From DASSLY01 sp035689185 (lineage in GTDB: Bacteria; Actinomycetota; Actinomycetes; Actinomycetales; Dermatophilaceae): a stretch of DNA of 36,258 nucleotides. Below the pieces are notes generated by a model. It saw only the letters and a program-made list of their open reading frames with translations, did no database searches and was not told where the DNA came from. The position numbers and the translations under genes are program-made. The stretch spans positions 1-36,258 of the forward strand of contig DASSLY010000085.1 in assembly GCA_035689185.1 (NCBI GenBank). The letters are read 5' to 3'. Below are positions 1 to 8,160 of the stretch, in pieces; the stretch's first letter is position 1, and each line of letters begins with the position of its first letter.

Positions 1-1
1 C

Positions 2-346
2 GAGACGATGCTCGGCCGGCGCCGGTACCTGCCGGACCTGACCTCGGACAACCGGCAGCGCCGGGAGATGGCCGAGCGGATGGCGCTGAACGCCCCGATC
101 CAGGGGTCTGCCGCGGACATCATCAAGGTGGCCATGCTCCGCGTGGACCACGCGCTGCGGGACAAGGCGCTGCGGTCCCGGACGCTGCTGCAGGTGCACG
201 ACGAGCTCGTCCTTGAGATCGCGCCGGGGGAACGGGCCGCCGTGGAGGCGCTCGTCAGGGAGGAGATGGGCCGGGCCGTCGCCCTCGATGTCCCGCTCGA
301 GGTCAGCGTCGGGGTGGGCGCCTCCTGGCACGACGCCGGGCACTGA
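2..346 (+). CDS. polA: DNA polymerase I, C-terminal fragment (5' end outside window)
   Basis: The last 114 residues of family A DNA polymerase I, which fills gaps in repair and removes Okazaki primers. The reading frame is open to the left edge, so the gene is truncated by the window. Visible family signatures are GRRRYLPDL, the NAPIQGSAADIIK segment of the palm, and motif C as QVHDELVLE, whose Asp binds a catalytic metal. The O-helix motif B lies upstream of the window. The C terminus ends just after the final beta strands, as is usual for the family. A short hairpin follows the stop and probably serves as a terminator shared with the convergent flavoprotein gene. Confidence 0.95.
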   Translation, partial: ETMLGRRRYLPDLTSDNRQRREMAERMALNAPIQGSAADIIKVAMLRVDHALRDKALRSRTLLQVHDELVLEIAPGERAAVEALVREEMGRAVALDVPLEVSVGVGASWHDAGH

Positions 347-365
347 CGAAGCACCGACGCTTCGT
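346..365. terminator. Hairpin between convergent polA and flavoprotein genes
   Basis: CGAAGC at 347-352 pairs with GCTTCG at 359-364 around a 6-base loop, and A346-T365 extends it to 7 bp. It sits in the 31-base gap between the two convergent stop codons. There is no U tract on either side, which is common for actinobacterial terminators. The bidirectional terminator role is inferred. Confidence 0.5.
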
Positions 366-377
366 GGAGCGGCCGTG

Positions 378-1505
378 CTAGACGGCTGCAGTCAGGTTCG
401 GGTGCCCGGCGGTGGCCGCGTGCCGGCGGATGTGCCGCAGCAGGTACCTCGCGTCCCGGTCCATGCCCTGCAGGGTGGATGAGGCCAGCGCGAACTGGAA
501 GGTCAGGCCGAGGAAGTACAACCCGGGCTCCCGGCTCACCCCGCGGACGTGCAGCGGACGCCCGGAGTCGTCGAGCACCGGCAGGTCGAGGAACCGGTGG
601 TCGGGGGTCGAGCCGGTGCACCAGACGACGGTGCCGGCGTCGGGGACGAGGCCCTCGGCGGTGACCGGCCGGCCGCCCCGGACCTCCGCCACCCGGCCGA
701 CCCGGTGCACGCCCGCGGCGTCCAGGTCGGCGAGCTTGTTCCGGATGAGCAGGACGCCGTGGCCGCGCTGCTCCCGCTCGGCCCGGCGGCCGATCGGGGT
801 GCGCAGGGTGAGCACGTGCCGTTGCGCGAACATGACGACGGGGATGACCCGCCGGGATGCCGCCGCGTCGATGTCCAGGGGCACCTGGCCCGGGTGCCGG
901 CCGGCCAGCCACACCTCGTGCCCGGCGCCGGCCGCCTCCAGCGCGATGTCGGTGCCGGAGTTGGCCGCCCCGACGACGAGCACGCCGCCCGGCGCCAGCT
1001 GGCCCGGGTTGCGGTACTCCAGCGAGTGCAGCTGGCGGATCGCCGGATCGAGGCTGCCCGCGAGGGCCGGTGTCACGGGCCGCTGGTGCGCGCCGGTGGC
1101 GACGACCACCTGGTCGGCGACCAGGTCCCCGGATGTGGTCCGGATGAGAAACGCGGGGCCCGACCGGACGACCCGCTCGACCCGGACACCGGTGCGGACC
1201 GGCAGGTGGAACCGCTCGGCGTACTCCTGCAGGTAGTTCGCCATCTCGGTGCGGGTCGGCGGCGCCGCGACACCGATCCGCTGACCCGGCAGACTGGAGT
1301 AGCGCGGGAGGCTGAACAGCCGCAGCGAGTCGTACCGGTGCCGCCAGACGTCCCCGACCCGGGGCTCGCGCTCCAGCAGGACGAAGTTGGCACTCGCCCG
1401 GCGCAGGTGGTGACCCATGACGAGCCCGGCCGCGCCGGCCCCGATGACCGCGACCTCGACCTGGTCCGGCCAGCTGCTCGCGGACGGTGTTCTGGTGGGC
1501 TCCAT
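378..1505 (-). CDS. FAD/NAD(P)-dependent flavoprotein (CzcO/FMO-like monooxygenase)
   Basis: A 375-residue flavoprotein of the group annotated as flavin-containing monooxygenase or CzcO. The N-terminal FAD-binding Rossmann fold shows VIGAGAAGL at about residues 20-28. A second dinucleotide (NADPH) fold shows VVGAANSGTDIALE in the middle. The segment GDVWRHRYDSLRLFSLPRYSSLPG resembles the active-site strip of FMO-like enzymes, and CTGSTPDHRFL near the end is the usual ATG-like FAD contact. The ATG at 1505 is chosen because AGGGAG lies 6 bases upstream; the frame runs further upstream but lacks a comparable site. The substrate cannot be told from sequence. The gene lies 104 bases downstream of a LuxR regulator on the same strand, which may control it (inference). 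Confidence 0.85.
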   Translation of the reverse strand: MEPTRTPSASSWPDQVEVAVIGAGAAGLVMGHHLRRASANFVLLEREPRVGDVWRHRYDSLRLFSLPRYSSLPGQRIGVAAPPTRTEMANYLQEYAERFHLPVRTGVRVERVVRSGPAFLIRTTSGDLVADQVVVATGAHQRPVTPALAGSLDPAIRQLHSLEYRNPGQLAPGGVLVVGAANSGTDIALEAAGAGHEVWLAGRHPGQVPLDIDAAASRRVIPVVMFAQRHVLTLRTPIGRRAEREQRGHGVLLIRNKLADLDAAGVHRVGRVAEVRGGRPVTAEGLVPDAGTVVWCTGSTPDHRFLDLPVLDDSGRPLHVRGVSREPGLYFLGLTFQFALASSTLQGMDRDARYLLRHIRRHAATAGHPNLTAAV

Positions 1506-1609
1506 GGCCTGCTCCCTTCGCCGATTCGACGGTAGGGGAGCGGTGACGAGGGCCGCCTCGGGCGGATGACCGATCCCGGCGGTCGGCGGCAATGGGCAGA
1601 ACGACCCAG

Positions 1610-3187
1610 TCAGGTCAGCCCGTGGTCGTAGGCATAGGCAGTCGCCGCCGACCTGCTGGCGACCCCGGTCTTGTCGAAGATGTTGCTCAGGTGGCGCGCG
1701 ACGGTCTTCTCCGACAGCACCAGGCGCGCGGCAATGGCCCGGTTGCTCGCGCCGGTGGCGACGAGTGCGAGGACCTCCCGCTCGCGGGGGCTGAGCTGGT
1801 CAGGGTCGCCATGGCCGCGAGCTCCTATGCCGAGCCGGTCGAGTTCCGGACGCGCGTCCAGCTCGGTGAGGACGCCGCACGCGGCGGCCAGCTCCATCGC
1901 GGCGGCGTCCCCGTCACCGAGCCGCTGACAGGCCTGGGCTACCAGGAGCCTGGTCCGTGCGGCCTCGTAGGGCGCGTCCACCTTGTGCCACAGGGTCCAG
2001 GAGCGGCGCAGCACCGGCAGGGCCGCGGCCGCATCTCCCTCGGCCAGTAGGAGCGCGCCCTGGCAACGGGTCCGCAGCGCCAGCAGGAACGCTGGGCACT
2101 CCTGCGGCAGGGCCTGGGCAAGCGCTTCCAAGGCAGACCGGGCCGTGGGCCGGTCTCCGCACGACAGGGCCACCTCGACCCGGGCGGCGAGCAGCTCCGG
2201 ATGTTGGCCGCGTTCGACGAGCGCGCGGTCCAGCCCGGCCGCGGCGGCGTCGGCCCGACCTTGGGCGAGCCGCAGCAGGGCCAGCCCCGGCTGAACCTCC
2301 TGGCCGGCCTGCGCCGCCTTGGCGTACGCGCGCTCCGCTGCGGCCAGCCGCCCGCGCAGCCGGGCCACCTCGCCCAGGCGGTAGTGGGCGCCGCCGACCG
2401 CCGGTTCCCGGGAGATCAGAAGCCGCTGGCAGGCCTCCTGCGCCTCCTGCGTGGCCTGCGTCCAGCGGCCGTGCAGGTAGGACAGGTCGGCTCGGTGCAC
2501 GAGGCAGACTCCGCGGTAGGGCACCATGCCGGCCTGCTCGTTCACCCATGCGGCAAGCGCGTTCGTCCACTCGTCGGCCCGACCCAGGTCGTACCAGCCC
2601 ATGCACAGGTCCACCGCGACGCAGTACGCCAGGCCGGTGACCTCGGGCGCAGCGCGCCCGCCGACGACCTGCACCATGGCCTCGTCGATGGCCACTACCG
2701 CCTCCGCTCGCCGGCCGAGCATCTCCAGGCAGCGGGCACGGGCCAGACCGGCGAGCACCGAGGCGTCCATCTCCAAGCACCGAGCGGCCTGCGCCGCGAG
2801 GGACTCCAGGACAGGCAGCGCCTCCGCCGCCCGTCCGGCGAACATCAGCGCGACGCTGTCGCGCACGTGCAGCAACCGAGCCAACCTGCCGTCCGGGTCG
2901 CCGCCGTCTTCGACAGCCCGTCGCAGCCGCGCCGCCCAGCCGGCCGCCTGCGCGTGTTCGCCACGGTTCTGCAGGTGGAAACTGGCCCAGAAGGCGCACC
3001 ACGCGGCCTGCTCCGGTCGCCCCAGGGACAGGTACTCCCGGTGTGCGCGCTCCCGAAGGAGGACGACCTCCTCGTCCCGGCCGACCATGAACGCGGCGAC
3101 CGAGAGCCGCTCGAGGTCCTCGGGGCTCAGTCCGTTGTCGGCCTCGGCCGCGGCAAGCGCGGCGTACTCCGCCGGCCAGTTGGGCAC
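1610..3187 (-). CDS. LuxR-family transcriptional regulator with TPR-like helical domain
   Basis: About 525 residues. The body, roughly residues 10-440, is alanine/leucine-rich and helical with TPR-like periodicity, and I see no Walker A motif. The C-terminal 65 residues are a typical LuxR/NarL helix-turn-helix: LSPREREVLALVATGASNRAIAARL, then SEKTVARHLSNIFDKTGV. It is therefore a DNA-binding regulator with a probable protein-interaction or ligand-sensing helical array, and has no receiver domain. The GTG at 3187 is the only plausible start after the upstream stop. No clear Shine-Dalgarno sequence precedes it, so the N terminus is uncertain. It starts 50 bases after the surface-protein gene on the same strand and may be co-transcribed with it or control its neighbours. 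Confidence 0.8.
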   Translation of the reverse strand: MPNWPAEYAALAAAEADNGLSPEDLERLSVAAFMVGRDEEVVLLRERAHREYLSLGRPEQAAWCAFWASFHLQNRGEHAQAAGWAARLRRAVEDGGDPDGRLARLLHVRDSVALMFAGRAAEALPVLESLAAQAARCLEMDASVLAGLARARCLEMLGRRAEAVVAIDEAMVQVVGGRAAPEVTGLAYCVAVDLCMGWYDLGRADEWTNALAAWVNEQAGMVPYRGVCLVHRADLSYLHGRWTQATQEAQEACQRLLISREPAVGGAHYRLGEVARLRGRLAAAERAYAKAAQAGQEVQPGLALLRLAQGRADAAAAGLDRALVERGQHPELLAARVEVALSCGDRPTARSALEALAQALPQECPAFLLALRTRCQGALLLAEGDAAAALPVLRRSWTLWHKVDAPYEAARTRLLVAQACQRLGDGDAAAMELAAACGVLTELDARPELDRLGIGARGHGDPDQLSPREREVLALVATGASNRAIAARLVLSEKTVARHLSNIFDKTGVASRSAATAYAYDHGLT

Positions 3188-3237
3188 CCGCCCACAGTAC
3201 GACCGTGGGGACGCCTCGCCGAGGTCGTCACCCGGGT

Positions 3238-5457
3238 CTACCGCCCGGGGCTGCCCAGGCGGCGGCGGGCCGTCCAGCTGACCAGCCCACCGCCGAGGAC
3301 GAGCAGGAGAGAGAGCAGGGCCGTCCCGGCGATCGAAGCGCCCGTCCTCGGCAGGGCGCCCCCGGCCGACTCCTGCACGGTGAACGCGAAGGTGTCGGTG
3401 GTCGTGTTGCCGGCGGCGTCGGTGGCCGTGACCGTGACCGTGTGGCGGCCGGTGCCGAACGCGGCGGTCGGGGTGTAGCTCCAGTCTCCGTTGGCGTCGG
3501 TCGGCACGGTCACGGGCGGGCGGCCGTCGATGAGCAGCTGGATGGTGCCGTTGGCCACGTCGGAGGTGCCGCGGAACGTCGGGGTCGTGTCCGTGGTGGT
3601 CGACCCGTCCGCGGGCTCGGTGACGGCCACGGTCGGCGGGCTGGTGTCGACGGTGAAGCTGCTGCTGGCGGTGGCGGTGTTGCCGGCGGCGTCGGTGGCG
3701 CTCACCGTGACCGTGTGCGCACCCTCGGCCAGCGCTGCGGTCGGGGTGAAGGTCCAGCCGCCGTTGCCGTCGGTGGGCACGGTGACCGGTGTCCCGCCGT
3801 CGAGGACCAGCTCGACGGTGCCGTTGACCACGTCCGAGGTGCCGGTGATCGCCGGGGTGGTGTCGTTCGTCGCCGAGCCGTCCGCCGGAGCCGTGATCGC
3901 CACCGACGCCCGGGTGTCGACGGTGAAGTCGTTGCTGTCGCTTGCGGTGTTGCCGGCGGGGTCGGTGGCGCTGGCGGTGACCGTGTGCGCGCCCTCGGCC
4001 AGCGCTGCGGTGGGGGTGAACGTCCAGTCGCCGTTGCCGTCGGTCGGCACGGTGACCGGTGCCCCGCCGTCGATGACCAGGGTGATGGTGCCGTTCACGA
4101 CGTCCGAGGTGCCGCTGATCGCCGGGGTCGAGTCGGTGGTGGTGGACCCGTCCGCCGGGCTGGTGACCGCGACGGCGGGAGGGGTGAGGTCGACGGTGAA
4201 GCCGCTGCTGGCGGTGGCGGTGTTGCCGGCGGGGTCGGTGGCGCTGGCGGTGACCGTGTGCGCGCCCTCGGCCAGCGCTGTGGTCGGGGTGAAGGTCCAG
4301 TCGCCGTTGCCGTCGGTGGTCACGGTGACCGGTTCCCCGCCGTCGATGACCAGGGTGATGGTGCCGTTCACGACGTCCGACGTGCCGCTGATCGCCGGGG
4401 TCGGGTCGTTGGTCGTCGAGGCGTCGGCGGGGGTGGTGATCGCGATGACCGGCGGCGTGGTGTCGCACTCGACGCCCCCGGCCGGGGCCACGGACGCGAC
4501 CTGCAGGGGCAGGATGTCGAGGTCGACGCTGCCCAGCGGGTTGCCGGACGGGTCCTGCGGGTTGACGGTCGCGCGGATATAGACGACATCGCCGGTGGCG
4601 CTGGTCCCGTCGGCCGCGACGGTCCGGTTGACGTCGGCGTCCGAGGCGACGAACAGGTCGACCGTGCCGACACCGGGCACGGTCAGGGTGGTGGTCGAGC
4701 CGACGGCGACGTCGACCGGGGTTCCCAGCACGTCGGCGGTTACGGTGGTCGGCGGGGTGTAGGTGACCGACGAACCGGCGGTGGTGCCGGTGGCCTTCGC
4801 GGTGAGGGTCGGTGTGCCGACGGTGGTGAGCTGCACCGCCCCGTCGAGGAAGGACACGCCGGTTACCTCGCCGGTGGCGGTTGACAGCACCGATCGCCGG
4901 TCGTTGACCGTCGACTCCGGCGCCAGCTCGACCGAGGTGGTCACCGCGGAGATGCCGGTGGTGACCACGTTCGGAAGTCCCGCGGGGTCGACCGAGGCGC
5001 CGTCGGTCTGGGTCCGGGAGAAGCCGATGGTGCCGGTGACGCAGCGGTTGACGCCGGCCCAGCGAGCCCGGTCGGTGTAGCTGATCGCGCCGGTGCTGAT
5101 TCCCAGCGCGGCGGCCTCGACCAGCGCGCCGCTCTCGACGCTGTTCGGCGGCGCCTGCTCGGTGTTCGTCGCGGCGACGCCGAGGGGACCCGTCTGGGCG
5201 CCGAGGTTGGCCGAGGTTGCCGTGCTGGGCGGGGTGGCCGTGCTGTCCACCGACGCAACGGAGTGCACCAGGTCGGCGCGGGCGAGGTCCTGTGCCGTCA
5301 GGTTCACGTCGACCCCGAGGATGGTGCCCGACGCCGTCGCGGAGTAGCTGGCCGGCAGGGGTGCGGCGACCGCGGTCGACCCGGCCGTGGCGAACGAGCC
5401 CACGCCGGCGAGGAGGGGGATGCCCAGCCAGGTGGCCAGGCGCGTCGAGCCGGTCAT
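3238..5457 (-). CDS. LPXTG-type cell-wall-anchored protein with four Ig-like repeats
   Basis: A 739-residue exported protein. Residues 1-32 form a Sec signal peptide (hydrophobic core after GSTRLATW, cleavage near AVA-A). Residues 33-330 are an unfamiliar Thr/Val/Ala-rich extracellular domain. Four tandem Ig-like domains of 90-91 residues follow, each opening with a SPADGS-type motif and containing SGTSDVVNGTI, DGNGDWTFTPT and GAHTVTASATDPAGNT, or close variants. LPRTG at 702-706 is followed by a hydrophobic stretch and an Arg-rich tail, which is the sortase signal. The ATG at 5457 is chosen because GGAGGAG sits 3 bases upstream and the signal peptide begins there. Such repeats are known in adhesins and surface enzymes; the role here is unknown. 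No sortase gene is in the window. Confidence 0.88.
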   Translation of the reverse strand: MTGSTRLATWLGIPLLAGVGSFATAGSTAVAAPLPASYSATASGTILGVDVNLTAQDLARADLVHSVASVDSTATPPSTATSANLGAQTGPLGVAATNTEQAPPNSVESGALVEAAALGISTGAISYTDRARWAGVNRCVTGTIGFSRTQTDGASVDPAGLPNVVTTGISAVTTSVELAPESTVNDRRSVLSTATGEVTGVSFLDGAVQLTTVGTPTLTAKATGTTAGSSVTYTPPTTVTADVLGTPVDVAVGSTTTLTVPGVGTVDLFVASDADVNRTVAADGTSATGDVVYIRATVNPQDPSGNPLGSVDLDILPLQVASVAPAGGVECDTTPPVIAITTPADASTTNDPTPAISGTSDVVNGTITLVIDGGEPVTVTTDGNGDWTFTPTTALAEGAHTVTASATDPAGNTATASSGFTVDLTPPAVAVTSPADGSTTTDSTPAISGTSDVVNGTITLVIDGGAPVTVPTDGNGDWTFTPTAALAEGAHTVTASATDPAGNTASDSNDFTVDTRASVAITAPADGSATNDTTPAITGTSDVVNGTVELVLDGGTPVTVPTDGNGGWTFTPTAALAEGAHTVTVSATDAAGNTATASSSFTVDTSPPTVAVTEPADGSTTTDTTPTFRGTSDVANGTIQLLIDGRPPVTVPTDANGDWSYTPTAAFGTGRHTVTVTATDAAGNTTTDTFAFTVQESAGGALPRTGASIAGTALLSLLLVLGGGLVSWTARRRLGSPGR
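3376..4464 (-). repeat. Four tandem copies of an Ig-like domain coding repeat (273/273/270/273 bp)
   Basis: On the minus strand the copies start at 4464, 4191, 3918 and 3648. Copies 1 and 2 are the most alike, with long stretches of identical DNA such as the segment encoding SGTSDVVNGTITLVIDGG. Copy 4 is the most diverged. Near-identity at DNA level points to recent duplication or gene conversion, so copy number could differ between strains. Confidence 0.9.
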
Positions 5458-5583
5458 GTGCTCCTCCGGAAGCCGCACGTGTTTCCGCACCCTGATAAGG
5501 CGACGGTATGCGGCCCGGATCGGCGCGGTCGACCTCAATGACCATGAACAGACGCACTCTTGACCGAGGTGATGCCAACGATC

Positions 5584-6378
5584 TCAACCGTCCTTGACCG
5601 CCAGGTAGATGGCAGTCCCCGGCAGCAGCGCCCCGCGCAGCGGGCTCCACCCGCCCCATACCTGGTCGTTGTCGGCCGGCCACTCCGGCTCGACCAGGTC
5701 GATGAGTCGCAGGCCTGCTGCCGCCAGCTCCCGCACCCGGTCACCGAGGGTCCGGTGGTGCTCCACATAGGTGGTCCGCGCGCCGTCGGTCTCCACGTAC
5801 GGCGTCCGGTCGAAGTAGGAGAAGCGCGCGGTCAGGCCCGCCGGTCCCGGGTCGTCGGGGAACGCCCACCGGAGAGGGTGCGTCGTCGAACAGACGAACC
5901 GCCCGCCCGCCGCCAGCACCCGGGCGCATTCCCGGACCAGGCGGCCGGAGTCCGCGACGCACGGCACAGCTCCGTATGCCGCGAACACGACCTCGAAGCT
6001 GGCGTCGGCGAACGGCAGGGCGGTGGCGTCGCACTGGACCAGCGGCACGCGCGTCGTCCTCGTTGCGTCGATGAGCCGGGCGCGGCGCAGCATCCGCGCC
6101 GACAGGTCGCTGGCCACCACCCGGGCACCCAGCCCGGCGGCATACCGGCTGCCCTGCGCGGCACCCGCCCCGACCTCCAGGACCCGGCGACCGGCGAGGT
6201 CTCCGAGCAGCCCGGCTTCGGCTTCCCGGAGCCCCTCCGGACCCCATACCAGGTCGTCGTCGCCGAGGAAGGCGCCATGCTCGGCGTAGTAGCTGTCGGC
6301 GTCGGCGTCCCACCAGGACCGGTTGGCCCGCACGGTCTCCTGCTGGCCGGCGGGTCGCCGCGCGGCGTGTTCGGTCAC
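5584..6378 (-). CDS. Class I SAM-dependent methyltransferase
   Basis: A 264-residue soluble methyltransferase. Motif I, VLEVGAGAAQGSRYAA at about residues 66-81, binds S-adenosylmethionine. The acidic residue after beta-2 is in VVASDLSARML, and the post-II segment is VQCDATALPFADASFEVVFAAYGAVP. The N-terminal NRSWWDADADSYYAEHG is characteristic of a widespread actinobacterial subfamily. The start is GTG at 6378. The acceptor substrate cannot be read from sequence. The gene is divergent from rpsA and 126 bases upstream of the surface-protein gene on the same strand; no shared function is evident. Confidence 0.88.
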   Translation of the reverse strand: MTEHAARRPAGQQETVRANRSWWDADADSYYAEHGAFLGDDDLVWGPEGLREAEAGLLGDLAGRRVLEVGAGAAQGSRYAAGLGARVVASDLSARMLRRARLIDATRTTRVPLVQCDATALPFADASFEVVFAAYGAVPCVADSGRLVRECARVLAAGGRFVCSTTHPLRWAFPDDPGPAGLTARFSYFDRTPYVETDGARTTYVEHHRTLGDRVRELAAAGLRLIDLVEPEWPADNDQVWGGWSPLRGALLPGTAIYLAVKDG

Positions 6379-6396
6379 CCCGGCATTGTCCGCGCT

Positions 6397-6426
6397 TTGA
6401 CCCCGGCGAGAGCGGCTCGATAGGCT
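6397..6426 (+). promoter_or_regulatory. Primary sigma factor promoter of rpsA
   Basis: TTGACC (6397-6402) and TAGGCT (6421-6426) are separated by 18 bases, a good match to the actinobacterial housekeeping consensus. Transcription would begin near 6433, giving rpsA a leader of about 120 bases. Confidence 0.65.
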
Positions 6427-6464
6427 ACGGCGTGAGCACCATTCTGCTCGAACGCGCTCACAAA

Positions 6465-6485
6465 CCCTGAATCATTCATTCGGGG
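6465..6485 (+). other. Hairpin in the rpsA 5' leader
   Basis: CCCTGAAT (6465-6472) pairs with ATTCGGGG (6478-6485), with one G-T wobble, around the loop CATTC. It lies about 70 bases ahead of the rpsA start, inside the predicted leader. S1 is autoregulated through its leader in proteobacteria; whether this hairpin has such a role is open. Confidence 0.4.
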
Positions 6486-6554
6486 CATCGTGTCCGGATC
6501 GCTCCGAACGCGTCCGCCCCACGACGACACGTGCACCTACGGAGCCCCCACTAC

Positions 6555-8048
6555 ATGACTGCTATCACGGCCGAGAAGGCCAACCCCGCTGTCGCGATCA
6601 ACGACATCGGGTCCGAGGAAGAGCTGCTCGCCGCCATCGACGCGACGATCAAGCACTTCAACGACGGCGACATCGTCGAGGGTGTCATCGTCAAGGTCGA
6701 CCGGGACGAGGTCCTGCTCGACATCGGCTACAAGACCGAGGGGGTCATTCCCTCCCGGGAGCTGTCCATCAAGCACGACGTCGACCCCAACGAGGTCGTT
6801 TCCGTGGGCGATGCGGTCGAGGCCCTGGTCCTGCAGAAGGAGGACAAGGAGGGCCGGCTGATCCTGTCCAAGAAGCGCGCCCAGTACGAGCGCGCCTGGG
6901 GCAAGATCGAGAAGATCAAGGAGGAGGACGGCGTCGTCACCGGCTCCGTCATCGAGGTGGTCAAGGGCGGGCTGATCCTCGACATCGGGCTGCGCGGCTT
7001 CCTGCCCGCGTCGCTGGTGGAGATGCGCCGGGTCCGCGACCTGCAGCCGTACGTCGGCAAGGAGATCGAGGCCAAGATCATCGAGCTGGACAAGAACCGC
7101 AACAACGTGGTCCTGTCCCGCCGGGCGTGGCTGGAGCAGACCCAGTCGGAGGTGCGCACCACCTTCCTGCGCGAGCTGCAGAAGGGCCAGGTCCGCTCCG
7201 GGGTGGTCAGCAGCATCGTGAACTTCGGCGCGTTCGTCGACCTGGGCGGGGTCGACGGCCTGGTGCACGTGTCCGAGCTGTCCTGGAAGCACATCGACCA
7301 CCCGTCCGAGGTGGTGGAGGTGGGCCAGGAGGTCACTGTCGAGGTGCTGGACGTGGACATGGACCGCGAGCGGGTGTCCCTGTCGCTGAAGGCGACCCAG
7401 GAGGACCCGTGGCAGCACTTCGCCCGGACCCACGCGATCGGCCAGGTCGTGCCGGGCAAGGTCACCAAGCTGGTGCCGTTCGGCGCCTTCGTCCGGGTCG
7501 ACGACGGCATCGAGGGCTTGGTGCACATCTCCGAGCTGGCCGAGCGGCACGTCGAACTGCCCGAGCAGGTCGTCCAGGTGGGCACCGACATCTTCGTCAA
7601 GGTGATCGACATCGACCTGGAGCGCCGGCGGATCTCGCTGTCGCTGAAGCAGGCCAACGACGAGTCGGCCGCGGTCGGCGAGTTCGACCCCACCCTGTAC
7701 GGCATGGCGGCGGAGTACGACGAGCAGGGCAACTACAAGTACCCCGAGGGCTTCGACGCCGAGACCAACGAGTGGCTGCCCGGCCACGAAGAGCACCGGG
7801 AGCGCTGGGAGAAGCAGTACGCCGAGGCCCACGCCCGGTGGGAGGCGCACAAGGCTCAGGTCGAGGCGGCCGCCCGGGACGACAGCGGCACGGCGGCCGG
7901 TGGCCAGACCCCGACCAGCTACTCCTCCGAGGGCGGCTCCGACTCCGGTTCGGGCTCGTCCGGGTCCTCTGGTGCTTCCGCGGCCGAGGGCACCCTGGCC
8001 AGCGACGAGGCGCTCGCCGCGTTGCGGGAGAAGCTGACCGGAAACTGA
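6555..8048 (+). CDS. rpsA: 30S ribosomal protein S1
   Basis: A 497-residue protein with four S1 RNA-binding OB folds at about residues 37-105, 125-190, 210-280 and 295-365. Diagnostic segments include GYKTEGVIPSRELS, GLILDIGLRGFLPASLVE, NFGAFVDLGGVDGLVHVSEL and PFGAFVRVDDGIEGLVHISEL. S1 helps the 30S subunit bind mRNA. Four domains are normal for actinobacteria; the six-domain form is proteobacterial. The C-terminal 120 residues are acidic, then Ser/Gly-rich (SDSGSGSSGSSG), and look disordered. The ATG at 6555 is preferred over the one at 6531 because the protein family starts here; GGAG lies 10 bases upstream. Confidence 0.97.
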   Translation: MTAITAEKANPAVAINDIGSEEELLAAIDATIKHFNDGDIVEGVIVKVDRDEVLLDIGYKTEGVIPSRELSIKHDVDPNEVVSVGDAVEALVLQKEDKEGRLILSKKRAQYERAWGKIEKIKEEDGVVTGSVIEVVKGGLILDIGLRGFLPASLVEMRRVRDLQPYVGKEIEAKIIELDKNRNNVVLSRRAWLEQTQSEVRTTFLRELQKGQVRSGVVSSIVNFGAFVDLGGVDGLVHVSELSWKHIDHPSEVVEVGQEVTVEVLDVDMDRERVSLSLKATQEDPWQHFARTHAIGQVVPGKVTKLVPFGAFVRVDDGIEGLVHISELAERHVELPEQVVQVGTDIFVKVIDIDLERRRISLSLKQANDESAAVGEFDPTLYGMAAEYDEQGNYKYPEGFDAETNEWLPGHEEHRERWEKQYAEAHARWEAHKAQVEAAARDDSGTAAGGQTPTSYSSEGGSDSGSGSSGSSGASAAEGTLASDEALAALREKLTGN

Positions 8049-8066
8049 CGCGAGGCCACACCTCCA

Positions 8067-8139
8067 CGACCGAACGCCTCGAAGGGCTTGTTCCGGCGGC
8101 GTCCGAGCCGCAGAACGGGCCTCGCGAGGCGTTCGGTCG
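8067..8139. terminator. Long hairpin between rpsA and coaE
   Basis: A perfect 15-bp inverted repeat (8067-8081 with 8125-8139) encloses a second stem: GTTC 8090-8093 with GAAC 8113-8116, and GCGGC 8096-8100 with GCCGC 8107-8111. It begins 19 bases after the rpsA stop and ends just before the coaE -10 box. It lacks a U tract. A terminator is the simplest reading. Confidence 0.6.
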
Positions 8140-8147
8140 CGCGGTCG

Positions 8148-8153
8148 TAGGCT
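8148..8153 (+). promoter_or_regulatory. -10 box TAGGCT of coaE, leaderless arrangement
   Basis: TAGGCT ends 7 bases before the GTG of coaE, so transcription should start at or next to the start codon. No Shine-Dalgarno sequence is visible. No CTGTC element stands at the distance seen at the uvr genes. Confidence 0.5.
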
Positions 8154-8160
8154 GCTTGCC

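Noticed and set aside
3490..4582. Long plus-strand frames opposite the surface-protein repeats
   Set aside because: They are the antisense image of the Ig-repeat gene. Their repetitive Val/Ser/Pro composition follows from the repeats, and no start site or family signature is present.
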